From assembly GCF_009731355.2 (NCBI RefSeq), contig NZ_AP022810.1, positions 2,942,001-3,006,000 on the forward strand: a DNA stretch of 64,000 nucleotides, in the 5' to 3' direction. The DNA comes from Desulfuromonas sp. AOP6. Its GTDB lineage: Bacteria; Desulfobacterota; Desulfuromonadia; Desulfuromonadales; SZUA-540. Below the pieces are notes generated by a model. That model was given only the letters and a program-made list of their open reading frames with translations, was not told the DNA's origin and made no database searches. Positions 40,335 through 50,991 of this stretch are shown here, piece after piece; positions within the stretch are counted from its first letter, which is position 1, and each line of letters starts with the position of its first letter. Position numbers and translations under genes: made by a program.

Positions 40335-40882
40335 CGCCGGCAGACTCTCTCCTCGTCAAAGCACTCAAGCTGCTGCGCTCCCAATGGCTTTTGCTCTCCG
40401 TCATTGCCCTCTACCTATGGGCCTTTCAGACCACCCCGGAACGGGCGCGGGAAGCCCTGGAGATGAGCGGACGCACCTTCGGCTCCGTGCTGCTCATCAT
40501 CATTTCCGTCTTTGGGTTGATGGGATTGCTGCAGGTGTGGATCAGCCGCGACAAGGTCGCCGCCATGCTGGGCAAGGAAGGGGGTTGGAAAGCCCTGGTG
40601 ATTGCCGCTGCCTGCGGCACGGTGCTCATTGGGCCGGCCTATATCATCTTCCCCCTGCTGCAGAGCATCCGCGCGCAGGGGGCGCGCTGGGCCGTCATTA
40701 CCACTGTACTGGCCGCCTATGCCGTGAAGATTCCGATGATTCCCCTGGAGGTGCAGTTTCTCGGCTGGAGCTTTTCCATCTCCCGCTCCGTCCTCACCAT
40801 TCTCACCGCCATCCCCATCGGCCTGCTGGTCGAAGCTCTTATGGAATGGCGGCCTGCGCCCTATGGCAACAGGCCGCGTTGA
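40331..40882 (+). CDS. Half-size permease-like membrane protein B
   Basis: 183 residues, similar overall design to its upstream partner: AACGTVLIGPAYIIFPLLQSI here corresponds to AIAIGPPAAAFPLAGTLLSAG there. This parallel suggests an old duplication with division into two subunits, as in permeases where two inverted or parallel halves form the pore. The substrate is unknown; no metal-resistance gene adjoins. Confidence 0.8.
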   Translation: MTPADSLLVKALKLLRSQWLLLSVIALYLWAFQTTPERAREALEMSGRTFGSVLLIIISVFGLMGLLQVWISRDKVAAMLGKEGGWKALVIAAACGTVLIGPAYIIFPLLQSIRAQGARWAVITTVLAAYAVKIPMIPLEVQFLGWSFSISRSVLTILTAIPIGLLVEALMEWRPAPYGNRPR

Positions 40883-40912
40883 AGGGCTCCAAAGGCCGGT
40901 GCCGACGGTGAA

Positions 40913-41338
40913 TCAGGGGCAGTCCCCGATTCTCTTTCCCGTCGTGTGACTGACCATTTCCATCGGTTCCTGCCCGGGAAGAACAGTCTCTATGCGGACC
41001 TGGCCCTTGAAACTATCCCCCTGGTAGGTCACCTCGCCCCGGGCGGTCGTCGTGCCCTCGTCCGAGGTGCACTGCATCACCCATCGCACCGTATTGCCGG
41101 ATACCTTGTTTTCAATCAGGCGACACTGCTGGTCGGACTCCGCCCGCTGAGGGACAAGATCTTCCTTGCTCAGGCATTGGGTGTGGGTCATCGCCGGCAT
41201 CTGCATGGGCATCCCGGGCATCTCCAGCCGGCTGCTTATCTCCCATAGCCCCGGCCGCATCTGCACCTCCGCGGCAAGTGCGAGGCCCCCCAAAGATAAA
41301 CCAACAACCAGAAACCATGTCGCGAACGTTCTGAACAT
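40913..41338 (-). CDS. DUF3617 family exported protein
   Basis: 141 residues: signal peptide (residues 1-22, MFRTFATWFLVVGLSLGGLALA in part), then VQMRPGLWEISSRLEMPGMPM, the family hallmark, and four cysteines (TQCLS, QQCRL, MQCTS, GDCP) likely forming two disulphides. The ATG at 41338 has a strong ribosome site (AAGGAGG, 6 nt away) and is preferred over a start 15 codons upstream. Function unknown. Confidence 0.87.
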   Translation of the reverse strand: MFRTFATWFLVVGLSLGGLALAAEVQMRPGLWEISSRLEMPGMPMQMPAMTHTQCLSKEDLVPQRAESDQQCRLIENKVSGNTVRWVMQCTSDEGTTTARGEVTYQGDSFKGQVRIETVLPGQEPMEMVSHTTGKRIGDCP

Positions 41339-41520
41339 GACAAACCTCCTTCCGCCGAAGGGAATCCGCAAGGCGCCATGCATTCCGCACTCCCTCGGAA
41401 CCGCTTTAGGCCATTATACCTTTGTCGGAGCAAAGCGTCGTTACCGGCGGAAAACAATTTTTTCGTAAACCTTTTTCAGGCTCAGTCGTCCAACGGATAT
41501 CTTCGTCACCAGGAGGATCC

Positions 41521-41730
41521 ATGTCCGCTGAATCCAGATGGCTCAAAACCCTGAAGCAGGTCCAGCGCTGGGAGGCTACCAGCGACCCGGAATATCCCTT
41601 CTCCACCACCTGGTGCAACCAGGAACTGCGCATCCGCTTCAACCGCGCCAGAAACACGACGTCCATGACTCTCCTGGTCGATGGAAGCCCCGTTCTCGAT
41701 TTTGACGACTGGCCTGACCGCTCCTTCTAA
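41521..41730 (+). CDS. Small hypothetical protein, 69 aa
   Basis: A compact, soluble, basic protein (MSAESRWLKTLKQVQRWEA...). The start is the ATG at 41521 with AGGAGG just 4 nt upstream, a convincing ribosome site. It ends with a 4-bp convergent overlap with the YkgJ-family gene. No family recognised. Confidence 0.7.
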   Translation: MSAESRWLKTLKQVQRWEATSDPEYPFSTTWCNQELRIRFNRARNTTSMTLLVDGSPVLDFDDWPDRSF

Positions 41731-42422
41731 ACCTTGTCGGCGGGGTATGAGGGCGGGCCTTGCAGACCCAGCGCCCGCCAGTCACAGGCGGCAAAATCGG
41801 CCAGTAGGGCGAGGGGAATGAAGGTGTCCACCTCATGAACGGGGTATCCTGTCAACTGCTGCGTCAACTCCCGCATCAACTGGAGCTGTTGGAGAAATGT
41901 CTGCCGAAAGTGCCAGCGCAGCTCTTCCTTTTCGAGCGGATCCGTTCCGACAAAGTTTAAAGTGCACCACTCCTCGGCAAAAACCTCCCCACTCACATCG
42001 ACATGCGGCAGGCCGTGCAGACGGCAGGTCAGAGGCCGCGCCTCATAGATCAGGCACAGCCCCTGTTCATCGAGCAGGGGGCACGGGGTGAGGTCGTCTT
42101 CGGGGGTATCCATCCATTCTTCGTGGGGGAGCAGGTTGAGAATATAGGGGGGGCGCAGCTGCGGCCACTCTTTGTGCAGGGCAAGTAAACGCGCCTGCGC
42201 CTTGGCCAGCACCGGCTGACGCACCGCCGCCGGGAGGAGATCAAAGGCCTCCTTAAGCAGCAAGGCGTCGAGCAGGGTGATGTCGAAGAGGCCCCGGCAG
42301 CACTGGGCGCATCCCTTCCGGCAGGCGATGGCCTCTCCGGCTGCACTGGCACAGGTATCGAACCAGCGATCCACGCTCGCCAGCAACCTGGCGTAGTCCT
42401 GCAGAATCTGACGGCTCTCCAT
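41727..42422 (-). CDS. YkgJ family cysteine-cluster protein
   Basis: 231 residues with the CxxCC motif at residues 34-42 (CRKGCAQCC) and CPLLDEQGLCLIYEARPLTCRLHG (key Cys at both ends and at LTC), which together define the putative zinc- or iron-chelating YkgJ domain. It is the last gene of the minus-strand operon S1 protein - MFS transporter - this gene (12-bp gap to the transporter). Confidence 0.9.
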   Translation of the reverse strand: MESRQILQDYARLLASVDRWFDTCASAAGEAIACRKGCAQCCRGLFDITLLDALLLKEAFDLLPAAVRQPVLAKAQARLLALHKEWPQLRPPYILNLLPHEEWMDTPEDDLTPCPLLDEQGLCLIYEARPLTCRLHGLPHVDVSGEVFAEEWCTLNFVGTDPLEKEELRWHFRQTFLQQLQLMRELTQQLTGYPVHEVDTFIPLALLADFAACDWRALGLQGPPSYPADKV

Positions 42423-42434
42423 GTCAACCTCGAT

Positions 42435-43574
42435 TCAGGCCCCCGCCAGACGGGGAATACGCTGCACGGCGAGGAGGGAAATCAGGCTCATCACCGCCCC
42501 GGCCACGAAGGGAATACTGTAGTCGACCATCCACAGAGCCCCGCCGATAGCAGGAATGACCACGGCGGCGATATGGTTGATGGTGAAGCTCACCGCCATG
42601 CTCGGCGCGATATCTCCCGGCTCGGCGATCTTCTGAAAATAGGTGCGGATGGCGATGGCGAAGTTGAAGAGGATGTGGTCGAGGATGTACATCACCACGA
42701 CGACCCAGCGCGATTCGGTGGTGGCGTAGAGGAGGAAGATCACGACCAGGCCGGCGTATTCCACCGAGAGGACAGTGCGCTCGCCGAAACGCACGATGGC
42801 CCGGCCGATGGCGGGACTGAGAAAGAAGTTGATCGCGTTATTGACGATAAAGAGCAGGGTAATCTCCGTCACCGAGAAGGCAAAGACCTTGACCATGAGA
42901 AACACGGCAAAGGCCATGAAGATCTGACGCCGCGCCCCGGACATGAAGGTGAGGAAATAGAAGAGGGCATATTTACGGCGGAAGACCATCTCGGTGCGCT
43001 GGGGTTCCAGGTTGCGATGGGTGGGATCCTGCCAGAGCCCCCAGACGCCGGCCGCCGTCACCAGGGCACCGATGACCAGAAACATGGTGCGATAGCTCAG
43101 GCTCTGACCCATGAGGAAGATCAACAGGCCGACCAGGATACTGGTGGCGGCCGCCAGGCTGCGCAGGCGGCCGAAAATGAGGGGCGAGACGGCGGTGCTG
43201 AAATACTGCAGGGTGAGGGACTGGTTGGTGGTCTCGTAATAGTGGAAGCCGAAGCTCATGATGAGGGTGGTCAGGATGAGGCCAGGATAGCTGGGGAAAA
43301 AGCCCGTCAGCCCAACACCCAGGCCAAGCAGGGTCACCGACAGGGCCGACAGGCGGTGCTCCCGCATGACGAGGAGGACGAAGACGGCCAGCAGGGCCAG
43401 AAAGCCGGGGACTTCGCGGATGGAGCCGAGCATGCCGATCTGCTGACCGTTGAGACCGGCTTCCTCGACGGCGAAATTGTTGAAGAGAATCATCCAGCCC
43501 TGCAGGCCGACCACCGAGGCCGTGCTCTGGACGATCAAAAAACGCAGCATGGGGCGCTGCTCATCGCGAATCAT
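42435..43574 (-). CDS. MFS transporter
   Basis: 379 residues with about eleven to twelve predicted membrane helices and the two-bundle layout with a cytoplasmic loop near residues 180-200 (DPTHRNLEPQRTEMVFRRKY). It belongs to the major facilitator superfamily by hydropathy and length, but the substrate is not readable. It starts 8 bp after the S1 gene and is followed by the YkgJ gene; the ribosome site is weak, in line with translational coupling. Confidence 0.85.
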   Translation of the reverse strand: MIRDEQRPMLRFLIVQSTASVVGLQGWMILFNNFAVEEAGLNGQQIGMLGSIREVPGFLALLAVFVLLVMREHRLSALSVTLLGLGVGLTGFFPSYPGLILTTLIMSFGFHYYETTNQSLTLQYFSTAVSPLIFGRLRSLAAATSILVGLLIFLMGQSLSYRTMFLVIGALVTAAGVWGLWQDPTHRNLEPQRTEMVFRRKYALFYFLTFMSGARRQIFMAFAVFLMVKVFAFSVTEITLLFIVNNAINFFLSPAIGRAIVRFGERTVLSVEYAGLVVIFLLYATTESRWVVVVMYILDHILFNFAIAIRTYFQKIAEPGDIAPSMAVSFTINHIAAVVIPAIGGALWMVDYSIPFVAGAVMSLISLLAVQRIPRLAGA

Positions 43575-43582
43575 GGTTTTTG

Positions 43583-44791
43583 CTACTTTTTCTTCTTGCT
43601 GCCGGCCTGACGCAGCAGATCACCCAGGGTGCCCATGGAGGAGCCGGGCTGCTCCTGCAGGTAGGCGCCGAAATCCTCCTTGGCCTCGACCGTCTCGCTT
43701 CGTGCTTCACTACCGGCCAACGCCAGGGAGATGCGGCGGCTCTGACTGTCCACCGATTCGACGCGCACCTCCAGCTGTTGCCCTTCCTGCACCACTTCGC
43801 GCGGATGGTTGATGCGTTTGCCTCCGCCCAGCTTGGAAATATGGATGAGACCGTCGATGCCGTCGGCGAGGGTGACAAAGGCGCCAAAAGGGGTCAGGCG
43901 CGCGACCTTGCCCTGCTGCACGGAGCCTTCGGGGAACTGCAGGGGCGCCTGTTCCCAGGGGTCGGCCAGGGTCTCTTTCAGACTGAAGGAAAAGCGCTGA
44001 TTGTCCCAATCCAGCTTCTTGATGACCACCTGGACCTGCTGGCCGACGGCGAGGGTCTCGCTGATATCCTCGACCCGACCCCACCCCACCTCCGAGATGG
44101 GCAGCAGCCCCTCCAGGCCGCCAATGTCGACAAAGGCGCCGAAATCGCGCAGAGAGGTGACGGTGCCGGGCACGGTCATCCCTTCCTGCAGGGTTTGCCG
44201 TAGCTGTTCCCGTTGCTGTTGCTGCTCCTCCTCCAGAATAACGCGGTGGGACACCACGATGTTGCGTCCCTGTTCTTCATAGCGGCTGATTTTGAAGGGC
44301 AGATGGCGTCCGACGAACTGGCCCGGATCCTCGGTACGGCGTAGCGCCATCTGCGAGTAGGGGCAGAAGGCCCGCGCCTGGCCGGCCAACTTGACTTCGT
44401 AGCCTCCCTTGATCTCTTTTTCCACCAATCCGTCCACGGGAATGCCGCTGCGCCAGGCTTCTTCCAACTGGGCGCTACCGGTGCCGGCGCCTCCCATGCG
44501 AGTAGTGAAACGCAGTTCCCCGCCAGCGCGAGAAACGAAATAGGCAGAGATCCGATCGCCTTCGGCGACGGTCAGCTTCCCTTCGGCATCAAGGAGTTCC
44601 TTGCGATCGAGCACCCCCTCGCCCTTCTGGCCGACATCCAGAAAGACCCAGTCGGCGGTAATCTTGAGGATATCCGCCTCCACTTTCTGGCCCGGCGTCA
44701 GGATCTTCTCGCCAACAAAGCTCTGCTCCAGCAGTTCGGCAAAACTCTCTTCCCCGTCATTTGTTTCCTCTTCCCAGCGATCATCCACCAT
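43583..44791 (-). CDS. S1 RNA-binding domain protein (four S1 repeats)
   Basis: 402 residues with four S1 beta-barrels at about 32-100, 115-185, 203-272 and 287-355. The third and fourth are the best (GMTVPGTVTSLRDFGAFVDIGG and GSVQQGKVARLTPFGAFVTLAD, parts shown) and carry the usual GAFV motif. The C-terminus is lysine-rich (GSKKKK). Resembles truncated RpsA. It could be a second S1-type protein rather than the ribosomal one, which usually has six repeats. It heads a three-gene operon. Confidence 0.87.
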   Translation of the reverse strand: MVDDRWEEETNDGEESFAELLEQSFVGEKILTPGQKVEADILKITADWVFLDVGQKGEGVLDRKELLDAEGKLTVAEGDRISAYFVSRAGGELRFTTRMGGAGTGSAQLEEAWRSGIPVDGLVEKEIKGGYEVKLAGQARAFCPYSQMALRRTEDPGQFVGRHLPFKISRYEEQGRNIVVSHRVILEEEQQQQREQLRQTLQEGMTVPGTVTSLRDFGAFVDIGGLEGLLPISEVGWGRVEDISETLAVGQQVQVVIKKLDWDNQRFSFSLKETLADPWEQAPLQFPEGSVQQGKVARLTPFGAFVTLADGIDGLIHISKLGGGKRINHPREVVQEGQQLEVRVESVDSQSRRISLALAGSEARSETVEAKEDFGAYLQEQPGSSMGTLGDLLRQAGSKKKK

Positions 44792-44969
44792 GTTTTCCTC
44801 CCCGATGCCTTTTGCGCTACGCGTCTATGAATCTGGCGCATTCTACGTGCACCCCGGGAAAAGTGCAAGAAGACCCTCCTTGTCGTGCAGAAAAAAGGCC
44901 TTGTTAGCACAAACTGGGGCATGATAAGATGTTTGATTTTCAACCGCTAAATCACAGAAAGAAATCCAT

Positions 44970-47477
44970 TTGTCCCGCAACGACTTACACCACATCTTCT
45001 CCCAGATCAATCGCCCCTCCCGCTACCTGGGCGGTGAACTGGGCAGCATCAAAAAAGACGACGATAAGATCGATTTGCACTTTGCTCTGGCCTTCCCCGA
45101 TGTCTACGAAGTGGGCATGAGCCACCTGGGCTTCGGCATTCTCTATGCGGTACTCAACGGCCTGGAGGCTGTCGCGGCGGAACGCGTCTACGCCCCCTGG
45201 CCCGACATGGAAGAGCATCTGCGCGCCAGCGACACCCCGCTGACCTCCCTGGAAACCGAACGCCCCCTGGCCGACTTCGACCTGGTGGGCTTCACCCTGC
45301 AGTACGAGCTGTCCTACAGTAACGTGCTCAACATGCTCGACCTCGGCGGCATCCCCCGCCGGCGCCAGCAGCGTAACGAAACGCACCCCCTGGTGATCGT
45401 CGGCGGCCCCTGCGCCTACAACCCCGAGCCGTTGGCTGATTTTTTCGACTGCGCCGTCATCGGCGACGCCGAGGAAGCGGTCGTCGAACTCTGCCAGGCC
45501 GTGCGGGCATCCAAGGCAGCCCAGGAGGATCGCGCTGCCCTGCTGCGCCGACTAAGCTCTATCGAAGGCGTCTACGTGCCGTCCCTGTTTGAGGTACGCT
45601 ACCACGAGGACGGCACCATCGCCGCTATTCAACCCGAACGGGCTGAGTACGCCCGCGTGCACCGGCGTTTTCTCAACGACCTGGAGACCGCCCCCTATCC
45701 CACGGCGCCCATCGTCCCCTTTATGAACACCGTGCACGACCGCGTCGCCATGGAAATCGCCCGTGGCTGTACCCGCGGCTGCCGCTTCTGCCAGGCAGGC
45801 TACATCTACCGGCCGGTGCGCGAACGCAGTCCACAAAAGATTGTCGAGCTTATTGACCAGGCCTTGGAAGGCTCCGGCTACGAGGAAGTCTCCCTGCTCT
45901 CCCTGTCCACCGGCGACTACAGCTGCATCGAACCCCTGCTTAAAGAATTGATGGACCGCTACGCCCGCCGCAAGGTGGCGGTGTCCCTCCCCAGCCTGCG
46001 CGTCGGTTCGCTGACGCCGGAACTGATGGAAGAAATCAAGAAAGTGCGCAAGACCGGCTTCACCCTCGCGCCCGAGGCCGGCACCGAGCGACTGCGTCAG
46101 GTCATCAACAAGGGGATCACCGAAGAAGATCTGCTCACTGCCACCCACAACGCCTTCACCCTGGGCTGGCGCCGCATCAAACTCTATTTCATGATGGGCC
46201 TGCCGACGGAAACCGATGAGGACATTGAGGCCATCATCGATCTGGCCGTCAAGGTCAAGCGCAGCGGCAAGGGGACGGAAGGTGGCGCCGACGTGGCCCC
46301 TTCTGTTTCGACCTTCGTTCCCAAGGCCCACACCCCCTTTCAGTGGGAAGCGCAACTCAGCATCGAAGAGACCGTGCGCCGCCAGCACATGCTGCGCGAC
46401 GGCCTGAAAAATCGCAAGATGCGCCTGAAGTGGCACGACGCCCAGCTCTCCTTTCTCGAAGGGGTCTTTGCTCGTGGCGATCGGCGCCTGGGCCAGGTGC
46501 TCGAACGGGCCGTCGACCTCGGCTGCCGTTTCGACGGCTGGCAGGAGCACTTCAACTTTGAACGCTGGATGCAGGCCTTCGCCGAGCTCGGCATCGAGCC
46601 CGCCTGGTATCTGCGGGAACGCTCGGAAGAGGAATTCCTGCCCTGGGATCACCTCGACTGCGGCATCCCCAAAGCCTTTTTTATCCGGGAGCGCCGTCAG
46701 TCCCTGGCCGGGGCCTATACGCCCGACTGTCGCACCGGGCCGTGCAGCCAGTGCGGCATCTGCGATTTCGACCAGCTGCGCATGCGCCTGACGGCAGCAC
46801 CGGCAGAGGTCAAGCCAGCGGAGCTTCCACCGGAACCGGTGGCCAGCGAGGAGCGTCACAAGGTCCGCCTGCGGGTACGGAAAGAGGGCAAGGCCCGCTT
46901 CGTAGGCCATCTTGAATTCATGACTCTCTTTCACCGGGCGGTGAGCCGGGGGCACATCCCCGTACGCTTCTCGGCCGGCTTCAACCCGCAGCCACGTATC
47001 TCTTTCCCCGACGCCCTGCCGACGGGGGTCGAAAGCGATGCGGAGATCATCGATATCGAGCTTTCCCAGCCCTGGACGGCCCAGCAGGTGGTCACCACCC
47101 TCAACACCCAGCTGCCCGATGGTTTCCGGGTACTGGAAGGTGCCAGCGTCCCCTGGCAGATCCCTTCGCCAGCGTCCTGCATTGGTGAGGTCGTCTATCG
47201 GGTAGAATTGCCGCCGGAGGCGCCCGCCGATCTGGCGGAACGCCTCGTCGCTTTTCTGGCGGCCCCGGAAGCTCTGTACAGCAAGGATAAAGGCCGCAAG
47301 ACCGTCACCGTCGACATGCGCCCCTGGGTCATCGACCTGGACCTGGCAGAAGGCGCTCTGATGCTGCACCTGAAGAAGGGCAGTCCCACGGCCCTCACCG
47401 CCCACCTGCTCGGCCTTTCGACAGACCAGGTGCGGGCGCTGCGCATCCGCAAGACGGCCACGGTTCTCGACCAATAA
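44970..47477 (+). CDS. B12-binding radical SAM protein fused to DUF2344 (TIGR03960 type)
   Basis: 835 residues from TTG at 44970. An N-terminal B12-like domain precedes the radical SAM core with the cluster motif at about residues 266-273 (RGCTRGCRFCQ, CxxxCxxC), ending in SFVPKAHTPFQW. A short linker with CSQCGICDF follows, then the C-terminal DUF2344 domain from about residue 630 (HKVRLRVRKEGKARFVGHLE, RISFPDALPTGVESDAE, parts). The two parts are separate genes in some bacteria. It is followed by rng 53 bp on, the usual neighbour. Its substrate is not established. Confidence 0.9.
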   Translation: MSRNDLHHIFSQINRPSRYLGGELGSIKKDDDKIDLHFALAFPDVYEVGMSHLGFGILYAVLNGLEAVAAERVYAPWPDMEEHLRASDTPLTSLETERPLADFDLVGFTLQYELSYSNVLNMLDLGGIPRRRQQRNETHPLVIVGGPCAYNPEPLADFFDCAVIGDAEEAVVELCQAVRASKAAQEDRAALLRRLSSIEGVYVPSLFEVRYHEDGTIAAIQPERAEYARVHRRFLNDLETAPYPTAPIVPFMNTVHDRVAMEIARGCTRGCRFCQAGYIYRPVRERSPQKIVELIDQALEGSGYEEVSLLSLSTGDYSCIEPLLKELMDRYARRKVAVSLPSLRVGSLTPELMEEIKKVRKTGFTLAPEAGTERLRQVINKGITEEDLLTATHNAFTLGWRRIKLYFMMGLPTETDEDIEAIIDLAVKVKRSGKGTEGGADVAPSVSTFVPKAHTPFQWEAQLSIEETVRRQHMLRDGLKNRKMRLKWHDAQLSFLEGVFARGDRRLGQVLERAVDLGCRFDGWQEHFNFERWMQAFAELGIEPAWYLRERSEEEFLPWDHLDCGIPKAFFIRERRQSLAGAYTPDCRTGPCSQCGICDFDQLRMRLTAAPAEVKPAELPPEPVASEERHKVRLRVRKEGKARFVGHLEFMTLFHRAVSRGHIPVRFSAGFNPQPRISFPDALPTGVESDAEIIDIELSQPWTAQQVVTTLNTQLPDGFRVLEGASVPWQIPSPASCIGEVVYRVELPPEAPADLAERLVAFLAAPEALYSKDKGRKTVTVDMRPWVIDLDLAEGALMLHLKKGSPTALTAHLLGLSTDQVRALRIRKTATVLDQ

Positions 47478-47530
47478 AACGCACATTTTCAGAAACTTCA
47501 TATAAACCTTTTTCTTGACAGGGAGGAACC

Positions 47531-49042
47531 ATGACCAAAGAACTGGTCATCAACACGACCTCCCACGAAACCCGTGTCGCCCTGCTGGAGAGCGGACACA
47601 TCGCCGAGCTCTATATCGAACGGAGCCGGGAACGGGGGATCGTGGGAAACATCTACCAGGGGAAGGTCATCCGGGTCCTTCCCGGCATGCAGGCGGCCTT
47701 CGTCGACATCGGCCTGGAAAAGGCCGCCTTTCTCTACGTGGCCGACGTGCTCGATGAAATGGAGGCGGTCGAGCAGTTCGTCGAAGGGGCCAGCCAGCAC
47801 GCCAAGCCCAGCGAAGGAGGCGACGACGACCGCCCGCCGCTCCCCCCCATCGAAGACCTGCTACAGGAAGGGCAGACCATCCTGGCCCAGGTCGCCAAGG
47901 AACCCATCGGCACCAAGGGAGCCCGCATCACCTCGCATATCTCCCTGCCGGGCCGTCATCTTGTCTACATGCCGACCGTCGACCACATCGGCATCTCCCG
48001 CCGCATCGAAAACGAAGAGGAAAAGGACCGGCTGCGCCTCATCATCGAGAGTATCCGCCCCCAGGGCACCGGCTTCATCGTGCGCACCGCCGCTGAAGGG
48101 AAGAGCGAGGAGGATCTGCGCGCGGACGTTGAATTCCTGGTCGGCCTCTGGAAGGATATCGCCAAGCGCAAGGAGAACAAAAAGGCGCCCTGCCTCATCC
48201 ATTCGGATCTCGACGTCACCAGCAAGGTGCTGCGCGACATCCTGACCGAGGATGTACGCCGCATCGTGGTCGACTCCCAGGAAGAACATGACAAGATCGT
48301 CCGCTTTTTGCAGACCTTCATGCCCAAGCTGAGTGTGGACATCGAGCTCTACGACCAGGACGAGCCCATTTTCGACGCCTTCGGCCTCGAGGTGGAAATC
48401 GCCCGAGCCCTGGGGCGCAAGGTGTGGCTCAAGAGCGGCGGCTACATCATCATTGAACAGACGGAAGCCCTCAACGCCATCGACGTCAACACGGGCCGCT
48501 TCGTGGGTAAGCACAACCTGGAGGACACCATCCTCAAGACCAACCTGGAGGCTGTCAAGGAGATCGCTTTTCAGCTGCGCCTGCGCAATATCGGCGGCCT
48601 GATCATCATCGACTTCATCGACATGGAAAAGGAGCTGCACCGGGAAAAAGTCCATTCAGCCCTGGAGGAAGCTCTGAAAAACGACAAGAGCAAGACCAAC
48701 ATCCTGAAGATCTCCGAACTGGGCCTGGTGGAGATGACCCGTAAGCGCGTGCGCGAGAGCATTGGTCGCACCCTCTGTGAACCTTGTCCCTACTGCGAGG
48801 GTAAAGGTTACGTGAAGAGCCGCACCACGCTGGCCTATGAGGTCTTTCGGGAAATCCGCCGGGAAATCCGCGACCTGCCAGGCTACCGCCTGACCCTGCA
48901 GGTTCACCCCGACATCGCCGCCCTGCTCTACGATGAAGAGCGGCACGGCATTGAAGAACTGGAAAAACAGTTCGAAAAGCAGATCAGTATCACCGCCCGC
49001 CCGAACTTCCATATCGAGCAGTTCGATATCCTGGTCGGCTGA
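47531..49042 (+). CDS. rng: Ribonuclease G (RNase E/G family)
   Basis: A 503-residue endoribonuclease for rRNA 5' end maturation and mRNA decay. The N-terminal S1 domain (37-120) includes GNIYQGKVIRVLPGMQAAFVDIG. The catalytic Asp residues are in AIDVNTGRF and IIIDFIDM, and the zinc-link cysteines in CEPCPYCEGKGYVKS. The GGAGG ribosome site is 4 nt upstream. The rplU promoter begins 24 bp downstream. Confidence 0.95.
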   Translation: MTKELVINTTSHETRVALLESGHIAELYIERSRERGIVGNIYQGKVIRVLPGMQAAFVDIGLEKAAFLYVADVLDEMEAVEQFVEGASQHAKPSEGGDDDRPPLPPIEDLLQEGQTILAQVAKEPIGTKGARITSHISLPGRHLVYMPTVDHIGISRRIENEEEKDRLRLIIESIRPQGTGFIVRTAAEGKSEEDLRADVEFLVGLWKDIAKRKENKKAPCLIHSDLDVTSKVLRDILTEDVRRIVVDSQEEHDKIVRFLQTFMPKLSVDIELYDQDEPIFDAFGLEVEIARALGRKVWLKSGGYIIIEQTEALNAIDVNTGRFVGKHNLEDTILKTNLEAVKEIAFQLRLRNIGGLIIIDFIDMEKELHREKVHSALEEALKNDKSKTNILKISELGLVEMTRKRVRESIGRTLCEPCPYCEGKGYVKSRTTLAYEVFREIRREIRDLPGYRLTLQVHPDIAALLYDEERHGIEELEKQFEKQISITARPNFHIEQFDILVG

Positions 49043-49065
49043 GTTTTTGGGCTTGTTTTTATTCC

Positions 49066-49094
49066 TTGACAGGTAAACGGATTGGGCCTATAGT
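49066..49094 (+). promoter_or_regulatory. Strong sigma-70 promoter of rplU-rpmA
   Basis: TTGACA, exact 17-bp spacer, TATAGT. A leader of about 40 nt follows before the rplU start, where an L21-type leader would be expected. Confidence 0.85.
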
Positions 49095-49141
49095 GCCGCG
49101 TTACCTATCTAAAAAGTTCAGAGAGTGAGGTGAAACGCATT

Positions 49142-49450
49142 ATGTACGCGGTGATCAAAACCGGAGGGAAACAGTACAAAGTATCCGAAGGCGACCTGTT
49201 GAAGGTCGAAAAGCTGGAAGGCGCGGTGGGAGATTCCATCGAGTTGACCGAGGTCCTCATGGTTGGCGGAGAAGAGGTTAAAATCGGAGCACCTCTATTG
49301 CCTGGCGCGAAAGTCAAAGCGCGGATCGTCGAGCAGGATAAAGACAAGAAGATTCTCGTCTTTCATTCCAAGCGGCGCAAAGGCTATCGCAAGACCTATG
49401 GACACCGTCAGCCTATCACCCGCCTGAAAATTACAGGTATTGAGGCGTAA
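49142..49450 (+). CDS. rplU: 50S ribosomal protein L21
   Basis: 102 residues beginning [18 protein letters not shown], with [10 protein letters not shown] and a C-terminal [20 protein letters not shown] that matches L21 throughout. The ATG at 49142 gives the universal N-terminus; the GTG four codons earlier is not needed. First gene of the rplU-rpmA operon behind a consensus promoter. Confidence 0.97.
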   Translation: MYAVIKTGGKQYKVSEGDLLKVEKLEGAVGDSIELTEVLMVGGEEVKIGAPLLPGAKVKARIVEQDKDKKILVFHSKRRKGYRKTYGHRQPITRLKITGIEA

Positions 49451-49461
49451 GGAGATTTACC

Positions 49462-49716
49462 ATGGCACACAAAAAAGGAGTTGGTAGCTCTCGTAACGGC
49501 CGTGACAGCGCTGGTAAACGCTTGGGCGTCAAGCGCTTTGGTGGTGAAGCCGTAACCTCCGGATCCATCCTGGTCCGGCAGCGCGGCACGACCTTCCACC
49601 CCGGCAACAACGTGGGCTGCGGCAAGGATTACACCCTTTATGCGCTGATCGACGGCAAAGTCAAGTTCGAGCGCAAAGGCAAAGATCGCCAGAAAATCAG
49701 CGTCTACGCTGACTGA
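49462..49716 (+). CDS. rpmA: 50S ribosomal protein L27
   Basis: 84 residues: [20 protein letters not shown]-type start and [21 protein letters not shown], the L27 pattern (each part under 21 residues). It starts directly with MAHKKG, so there is no cleavable N-terminal extension as in Firmicutes. It follows rplU by 11 bp and is followed by a strong terminator. Confidence 0.97.
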   Translation: MAHKKGVGSSRNGRDSAGKRLGVKRFGGEAVTSGSILVRQRGTTFHPGNNVGCGKDYTLYALIDGKVKFERKGKDRQKISVYAD

Positions 49717-49743
49717 TCGTCCTGCCGACAGATCCAACCAAGG

Positions 49744-49782
49744 AAAAACCCGAGGTTCGCATTGAGAACTTCGGGTTTTTTT
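49744..49782 (+). terminator. Intrinsic terminator after rpmA
   Basis: A 12-bp stem (AACCCGAGGTTC and GAACTTCGGGTT, one G-U pair), 7-nt loop, then seven T residues. It separates rplU-rpmA from obg. Confidence 0.88.
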
Positions 49783-49854
49783 ATGGTAAAAATGGATACG
49801 AAGAGCGAGCCCGCCATAGATCGGCCGGCGCCGCTGCTTTTGGCATCCACTTGA

Positions 49855-50916
<1,062 letters not shown>

Positions 50917-50991
50917 CAGCTTCTTAGTCGGCGGCTATGATGGGCCTTCGTTTTTCGTCCTGATTTCAAACACTTTACGCGCATATCAGCC

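Noticed and set aside
45552-47501. A 649-codon open frame antisense to the radical SAM gene, and similar long antisense frames at 1864-3129, 27937-29247, 29981-31084, 42573-43610 and 52124-53458
   Set aside because: They lie opposite clear, motif-bearing genes in GC-rich DNA where stop codons are rare in the complementary frames; none shows family motifs or sensible ribosome sites.
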